From the NCBI GenBank assembly GCA_933228675.1, contig OW121743.1, positions 63,792,681 to 63,856,680 of the forward strand: DNA of 64,000 nucleotides, read 5' to 3'. The DNA comes from Stomorhina lunata (Eukaryota > Arthropoda > Insecta > Diptera > Rhiniidae). Positions within the stretch are counted from its first letter, which is position 1; each line of letters starts with the position of its first letter. This document shows positions 59,000 to 64,000 of this stretch, piece by piece. The notes beneath the pieces are model-generated. The model was given only the letters and a program-made list of their open reading frames with translations, did no database searches and was not told the DNA's origin. The position numbers and the translations under genes are program-made.

Positions 59000-59850
59000 A
59001 TACTTAAGTATGTCAGTTCCGACAGCACTGTCTGATATGGAAATTATCAAATATGGACTGACTGACTGTCAGAAGGTGTCTGGCCAGCTTCAAATGAATA
59101 CTAAGTCTATCACTGCTGAGTCTCGTGTAGCTGGTCTGGAAATGAATATTTCCAAGATAAAGATTATGCCCGGAGGCTATGGCGCAAACCCGTTGACACA
59201 CATTAATGTAGACAACGAGGTTATTGGACCTGTAGATACCTTTAATTACCTGGGAAGTTTAGTACTCGTAGCTACAAAAGGTGGCGCAGACGAAGATATT
59301 AAATCGCATATTAATAAGGCAAAATCTGCATTCGGCATTCTTCGAGCTATTTGGAAATCTCGGCAAATATCAACAATAACTAAGTTACGAATATACAACT
59401 CGAATGTCAAGTCCATCCTGTATTACGGCTGCGAAACATGGAAACGCACAAATGCCATCAATAAACGACAGCAAACCTTTATAAACAAATGTTTAAGGCA
59501 AATTCTTAATATATGGTGGCCGAATAGCATAAGAAATGAAGATCTGCTAAAAGCGACAAACCAAATCCCTGCTTCCACAGAAGTATGTCAACGGAAATGA
59601 CGGTGGATAGGCCACACTTTCGAAGGCCAAATACCAACATTGCTCGACAAGCGTTTCGTTGGAATCCACAAGGAAGCGGCCGTCATGTTGGTGCACCTGT
59701 TGGAACGTGGAGAAGGTCAATTTATGCGGAGTGACAAGCATCAAACTATTTATGGAATGATGTATGCCTAACATCTCGCAATAGAGTCCGATATAAAATA
59801 ATGGTTGAGGCCCTATGCTCCTCTGGGAGTCAAGGATAACAGAAGAAGAA
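59000..59850 (+). pseudogene. RTE-like LINE, C-terminal reverse-transcriptase fragment
   Basis: In the open frame that runs to a stop at 59598-59600 I see the thumb and C-terminal motifs of RTE-like proteins: GLEMNISKIKIM (about residues 74-85), DTFNYLGS (108-115), GADEDIKSHINKAKSAF (124-140), SNVKSILYYGCETW (163-176), NKCLRQILNIWWPNSI (191-206) and NEDLL (208-212). Past the stop, the frame reads WIGHTF and then, after a frameshift near 59640, a typical RQAFRWNPQG, TWRRSIYAE and WNDVCLTSRNRV, with another stop near 59728. The catalytic YADD block and everything upstream are missing. It ends near an AGAAGAAG tail at about 59840-59850. Confidence 0.8.
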
Positions 59851-59859
59851 GACTGTCAT

Positions 59860-60125
59860 AAAATTTATCAAAAAACTTTAGTTGTCGAAATTTATAAGCG
59901 TCTTCTTTTAATTTAAGGGTATTTAAGTGGCTCTTGGGAGTTGGTCTTGTATGGGAGGTATGGTCAAACATGGGCCGATTCCAATAAAACTTGACATATT
60001 GATTTTAACTACTATTAACAATATTTTTTCCGAATTGGAATGAAATACGAAAAATGTGTCTGTAAGAGGCCAAAAACTCTGTTTCGCGAAGGCAGGTCAA
60101 TGGGAATCCAAATGTCACTTATTAT
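59860..60125 (-). mobile_element. Fragment of divergent Helentron/DINE-like subfamily
   Basis: 'ggtcttgtatgggaggtatgg', split here from 'ccgattccaataaaa', then 'gtctgtaagaggccaaaaac' and 'tctgtttcgcgaaggca' match 9320-9440 of copy B in order. The ends are missing. Confidence 0.5.
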
Positions 60126-60783
60126 TTACGTCTAAATAGGATAAATCGTAAGATATTGGATTGTAAAGTTTCTTTTAAAAATCAACATCCGAATTATCGA
60201 TGTAATACTATTTCTTGAGAATTTGATATTAAGGGGAATGTCAAATTTCCCTTGCTCTATGCGAGGTTCTTATTAAAACCCAAAACTTAGGGTGGAGGTA
60301 AAATATATGTTCCGGATCTATTTGAATATTTAGTCCAAGGAATTGTGCGACTTCTACTAAATACATCCACAAGTCTTTAGGTATAAGTAAAGAAGAATTG
60401 ACTGTTCAGTTAAAAATTTTCTGAGCATGGTCTAAGCGCTATCAAAGTATATTAAATCTTTTGCTTCATTTCGTTCTCAGTTGTTTTCATAACGACTCTT
60501 GTGATAAATTCATTTCATCTTGCTATTTTAGGGGTTTCCTAATAAACATTTACACATGCGATGAATATTTTTCAAATTTTCATACAAAAAAGGCATTAAA
60601 TACAGATTATTAAAAAAGTCAAAAGTGTTAAAGCCAGAATGTGGACATTAAAATATGTTTGGAAAACTTTCGAGGATCTTCGAAATAGAATCGGAAAGGT
60701 CATCAGGCTCTCTTGCGGAAAGGATATAAATATATGCGACTGACGTGACTACCACACAAAATGTTCATGACTTAGCTCATTCA
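60126..60783. other. Stretch without recognised feature
   Basis: No coding frame or repeat boundary identified. 'aatagaatcggaaaggtcatc' near 60684 faintly resembles the SINE body. Confidence 0.35.
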
Positions 60784-61015
60784 ACCGCCGTCATATAGAA
60801 GGTCAGTCATTAGCCTACTATACCAGAGGTCCCAAGTTCGATCCCCGGCCCTTGAAAAATTTAAAACTCTCTAGCTATTGCAATGCCGTTGGGAGCCGGA
60901 TTTAAAATTTAGGTCCCTTTCATTGACTCTAAAAATAGAATCGGATATACATCATTGTCTGAGAAAAGTACCATTTGTTTCAATTGGAATGTTGTCGTGG
61001 AAATTATTATTATAT
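60784..61015 (+). mobile_element. tRNA-like SINE, copy 2 (internal deletion)
   Basis: It starts 'aaccgccgtcatatagaagg' and has the anticodon-arm-like 'tactataccagaggtccc', B box GTTCGATCC, then jumps to 'gccgttgggagccgg', 'aggtccctttcattgac' and 'caattggaatgttgtcg'. About 70 bp of the body present in copies 1 and 3 are missing. No clear target duplication. The small frame at 60878-61060 lies mostly within it. Confidence 0.75.
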
Positions 61016-61049
61016 CATCAAGATCCATTTTGGAAAACTAAAAAAAGGT

Positions 61050-61383
61050 TGCAATTCTAAAGCAACCCAAAAACGCTGATGCCAGCGAGGGTTGAGATCA
61101 CGTTAAGAAGTCGGTGGTGAGGTAAAGATACCAAGCATTTTTAATGATTGTTATCGTAAATGTTACACGTCTGCTTTTAAACTGAACAAGTAGTTTCAGT
61201 GGACCAATTGTTCTGGGCTAGCCCATATTGAGATTGCTTTATTTGCAATTTGGAAGCGGTTAGCGGCAAGCCCGTTAATTGGTCAACATCTAACTGACTA
61301 AGAAGAGTACAAGATTTAGCAGGTTTATTTGCAATAACGTTACCAGATACGTTATTAGGATTAATAACCCAGAAGACACCCAT
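61050..61383 (-). pseudogene. LINE RNase H domain fragment
   Basis: The minus-strand frame 61383-61177 contains VSGNVIANKPAKSCTLL followed by LPLTASKLQIKQ and NNWSTETTC. This follows the ISGN-IADELAR / LPLATCKL-IK / W-TC order found at the C-terminal end of the RNase H domain in insect non-LTR retrotransposons of the I group. The aspartate expected after IA is replaced by asparagine. In another frame downstream, NVISTLAGISVFG resembles the next conserved block. Its upstream limit and the rest of the element are not visible. No link to the neighbouring reverse-transcriptase fragments is proven. Confidence 0.55.
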
Positions 61384-61449
61384 AAAAAATGCATGATTTG
61401 GGGCAAAACTGGGAGACGCGGGTCTTTTTTGATCTTTTATTTTGCAAAA

Positions 61450-61737
61450 GTGAACCGCCGTGGCATAGCAGGTAAGTCATTCGTCTAGCATACCAGAGGT
61501 CCCAAGTTCGATCCAACGCCTGACCCACTTAAAAGAAGTAAATTTTAAAAAAAAGCTGCGCTTCACCTCATAACTCAGCAAGCCACTGGTTATTGAGTAT
61601 TAGGCTATGTAAAACTTCTCTAACCAATGCATTTGCCGTTCGGGAACGGAGTTAAAATGAAGGTCCCTTTCAATGAGTATAAAAATACCCCCTTATTTCA
61701 ATTGGAATGTTATCGGGAAATTATATATATATATATC
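61450..61737 (+). mobile_element. tRNA-like SINE, copy 3
   Basis: About 288 bp flanked by an 8-bp direct repeat TTGCAAAA (61442-61449 and 61738-61745). It begins 'gtgaaccgccgtggcatagc', has 'tcgtctagcataccagaggt', B box GTTCGATCC, the shared body 'ctcataactcagcaagcc' and 'aggtccctttcaatgag', and ends 'caattggaatgttatcggg' plus an (AT)n tail. Confidence 0.8.
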
Positions 61738-61745
61738 TTGCAAAA

Positions 61746-62613
61746 ATACTCTTTAGACCCTACTCATTAGAGGCGTCCGATAGAGTGTTGCATTTAGCAC
61801 ATCTACCAAAATTTAATGCTTATCTCGGTTTATTACGAGCTTTCTCAGAGATCGCACTATAAGAGTTGTTAAAGATGGGATATCGTCCGACGAGTTCAAA
61901 ATTAATACGGGCGTACCACAAGTCTCCGTTTTTCTTCTACTCTACTTCTTGTTTTTCTAAATGATCTTTGTAAAACTTCCAATTATATCTACTCTTTTGC
62001 AGATGATCATTTGTTTCTGTTTATTTAACTACATGCTTGGCCATGTTGTAGATCAATGCCAAGAGGTAAATCATGAATGATAAGCTAAATTCTGACCTAT
62101 CTACTATATCGTTTTAAAAGGCTTTTAATATGGGTGGTATAAATATTGAGGAATCAGAAACTCTTGATGTTCTAGGCATAAAAAGTTAGTGTGATGTCCG
62201 TTAGACTAAACAGGTTTTTCAAGTGTCAAAAGAAGCATTGAAGTGTCTCGGCTTTCTAATGCGGTGCAAGACATACTTTACTCCAACTGATCTCCTTAAT
62301 ATCTATACCACTTATATCTGACCGAAAATGGAATACACCTCTTATGAATGGGTCGGTGCTTTAAAGTCTATTTTGGAGCTTCTCAATAGAACTCTATTGA
62401 CTTATTGGTGCATCGTCATAATGTGGGTTGCATTTCACTGTTCTATCGCTGCTATAATGGTATGTGCAGAAACGAAATTAGGGATCTTGTTCCTGAAACC
62501 CGTAGATTTCTTCGTAGCACACGCAATTCAACGAGGACTCATCCCTTTGTAGTCGTGGATCGCACTACACATTATAGAGAAAACTTCGTCTGTCTTCCCC
62601 TTCTAATTATAAT
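61746..62613 (+). pseudogene. Second non-LTR reverse transcriptase fragment, heavily broken
   Basis: Several frames together spell the expected order of a LINE reverse transcriptase. SDRV and an alanine/leucine-rich segment come first (about 61770), then VVKDGISSDEFKINTGVPQ (about 61865-61920), then NDLCKTSNYIYSFADDH (about 61960-62010, with FADD replacing YADD). A C-terminal part follows, with KMEYTSYEWVGA (about 62325), then GCISLFYRCYNGMCRNEIRDL and THYRENF (62420-62590). Frameshifts and stops separate these blocks. The copy is cut off at about 62613 by the insertion of Helentron-like copy F. It belongs to a different lineage from the reverse transcriptase at 3703-5049. Confidence 0.75.
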
Positions 62614-62616
62614 AAA

Positions 62617-63119
62617 AACAGGTAAGAAAGTGCTAAAGTCGGTCAAGCACGACCATACGATACCCTTTACCACTAAGGTCAAAGGTATTCTTTTTTCTGT
62701 ATAAAGTCAAATATTTGCTAAATTTTGCCATTACATAAGCAGTATTTTTTTTAAATTTCATGAAAATATATTTATGTTTGTGGCTAAAATTTCGGGAAGT
62801 AGGACCTATGGAAGATACCATAAATAATAGACCGATTTTGACATTTTTCAATAGCCATGGTCCCACTATCAAAAAAATGATCTGTGCCAAATTTCATCAA
62901 AATATCTTTAGAATTGGGACCTGTACTTTGATTATATGGTTTACATGGGGGTCTAGCCAGCCAGCCAGACCGACGGACTGACATCGCTAAATCGACTCAG
63001 AAAGTGATTCTAAGCCTATTGGTATACAAAATGGTGGGTCTAAGACCAATATTTCTATACGTTACATACATCATCACAAACTTATAATACCCTTTCCACC
63101 TATGGTGGTGAAGGGTATA
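62617..63119 (-). mobile_element. Helentron/DINE-like element, copy F (internally deleted)
   Basis: The left end 'aacaggtaagaaagtgct' with 'aagtcggtcaagcacgacc' is the inverse of the family 3' end. The middle jumps from 'gccattacataagcagta' straight to the body's first third, a deletion of about 300 bp. The right end is 'ggtggtgaagggtata'. Minus-strand frames here are incidental. Confidence 0.75.
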
Positions 63120-63480
63120 AATATTGATATTTGTGGCCAAAATAACAATTCCGGGAAGTAGGACCTATTAAAAGTACCATAAATAATAGACCGATTTTCA
63201 TGAATTTCAATAGCCTTGGTCCTATTGATCTGATCTGTGCCAAATTTCATCAAATTATCTTTAGAATTGCGACCTGTACTTTGATTACATGGCTTACATG
63301 GGGGTCCAGCCAGCCAGCCGTCCAGCCAGACGGACGGACGGACTGGCATCGCTAAATCGACTCACAAAGTGATTATAAGCCTATTTGTATACTAAAAGGT
63401 CTAAGACAAATATTTCTATGCGTTACATACATCAGCACAAACTTATAATACCCTTTCCACTTATGGTGGTGAAGGGTATA
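63120..63480 (-). mobile_element. Helentron/DINE-like element, copy G (truncated, in tandem with F)
   Basis: It follows copy F directly in the same orientation, starting in the body at 'atattgatatttgtggcc' and running to the 5' terminus 'ggtggtgaagggtata'. The GTCC-type run lies at about 63315-63345. The head-to-tail arrangement could be a tandem insertion or a partial duplication. Confidence 0.75.
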
Positions 63481-63800
63481 AAAAGGTCCAAAACTAATAT
63501 CCACAAACACTACTCCCTCTATTCTCCTTCCCATAACCTTTTTTTTCTAGTTCCATCACAATGCATATGCATACAAAGAAAAAAACTACATTAAAATAAA
63601 ATCAATTATCAAATAATAACACACTTTTTTGATCACAAGTAAATTTCCAACTGGGCTTCAAAGTACAGTTATTCCAAATTTAACAGTAGACCACAAAAAT
63701 CAAAATTTAAGCGCGCACATTTTTGTCTTTTAAAAATTTAAAACTTTCTTTAAGCCTTTCCTTAGAGACTGGATATGTTTAAAGCAGAGTTGTATTTTCA
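63481..63800. other. Stretch without recognised feature
   Basis: If the candidate exon is real, this is the first 320 bp of the downstream intron on the minus strand. No repeat found. Confidence 0.35.
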
Positions 63801-63807
63801 GACTTAC

Positions 63808-63898
63808 CTTTCTTACAAGCCATTGCTGCAATGCAACCGTGTGCATTGCAGCCACCTCATAGTGGCTGCGGCGGCTGTAACTGTATGCGAGTATATCA
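63808..63898 (-). other. Candidate host exon ending at a consensus 5' splice site
   Basis: On the minus strand the sequence GAAAG|GTAAGTC gives a strong splice donor at 63808/63807. The upstream 90 bp is the only clearly GC-rich block in the final 10 kb (about 63815-63890) and is preceded, on that strand, by A-rich sequence like a promoter-proximal leader. One frame is open through the block to the splice site (ending ALQQWLVRK); another begins with ATG at about 63858 and stops after some 15 codons, so a 5' untranslated exon is equally possible. No family is recognisable. Confidence 0.35.
63825..63852. repeat. Perfect 11-bp hairpin in the GC-rich block
   Basis: GCTGCAATGCA (63825-63835), a six-base loop, then TGCATTGCAGC (63842-63852). 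An adjacent shorter stem GCCAC/GTGGC follows at 63851-63866. It could structure an RNA leader. Confidence 0.7.
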
Positions 63899-64000
63899 CT
63901 ATTTTTTTCTTTTTGTATTTTATTTTTTTTTTTTTGTTATTTTAACTTCATTTGTTTACTTTGATTTGATTTTGAAATTTTATTGTTACACTAACGAAAC

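Overview
The window is very AT-rich eukaryotic DNA with no complete host gene that I can recognise. Its mobile-element content points to an insect, most likely a fly with a large repeat-laden genome; a calyptrate fly such as a blow fly is my guess. The reasons are non-LTR retrotransposon reverse transcriptases of insect type, a DD37E Tc1/mariner-type transposase, a tRNA-like SINE, and repeated (GTCY)-bearing elements like the dipteran mini-me/DINE-1 group. The species call is inference. The only candidate host exon is a short GC-rich block at 63808-63898 on the minus strand, ending in a strong 5' splice site. If it is real, most of the window to its left is one very large intron.

Left part (1-21900): interspersed repeats. 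Helentron/DINE-like copies lie at 116-874, 8985-9706, 12523-13393 and 19954-20714. An inverted-repeat (foldback) family lies around 1750-1890, 3062-3690 and 6410-7015. A 5'-truncated LINE at 3702-5423 has an intact reverse-transcriptase frame and a 13-bp target duplication. A SINE at 10646-10954 has a 10-bp target duplication. Two degenerate repeat fields, at 14050-16330 and 18190-19235, follow.

Middle and right (21900-56600): about 16 kb of short tandem arrays with 29-, 31- or 33-bp monomers. Nearly all share the dyad TTTTCTATAGAAAA (or a TTATAG-centred form) but alternate it with array-specific second modules: CATATCAAAAA, GGTGATCACC, GGCGATCGCC, CGATATAAAA or CGTTTTAAAA. Several runs hold perfect 31- or 33-bp register over 14-20 monomers. 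Between the arrays are a 417-bp tandem repeat (26570-28232), a second (GTCY)n element (29790-30560), a hAT-like non-autonomous transposon with a perfect 8-bp target duplication (30650-32622) that carries a second TIR element nested inside it, and a complete but frameshifted DD37E transposon with TIRs and TA duplications (41180-42475).

Right end (57800-63480): more Helentron/DINE-like copies, pieces of three LINE coding regions (an RTE-like C-terminus, an RNase H domain, a second reverse transcriptase) and two further SINE copies. The last 500 bp lead into the candidate exon.

The coding capacity is that of mobile elements, mostly broken. The strongest candidate for something undescribed is the superfamily of palindrome-built minisatellites, which looks like one ancestral monomer diversified into distinct locally homogenised arrays. 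The new-looking SINE family is second.
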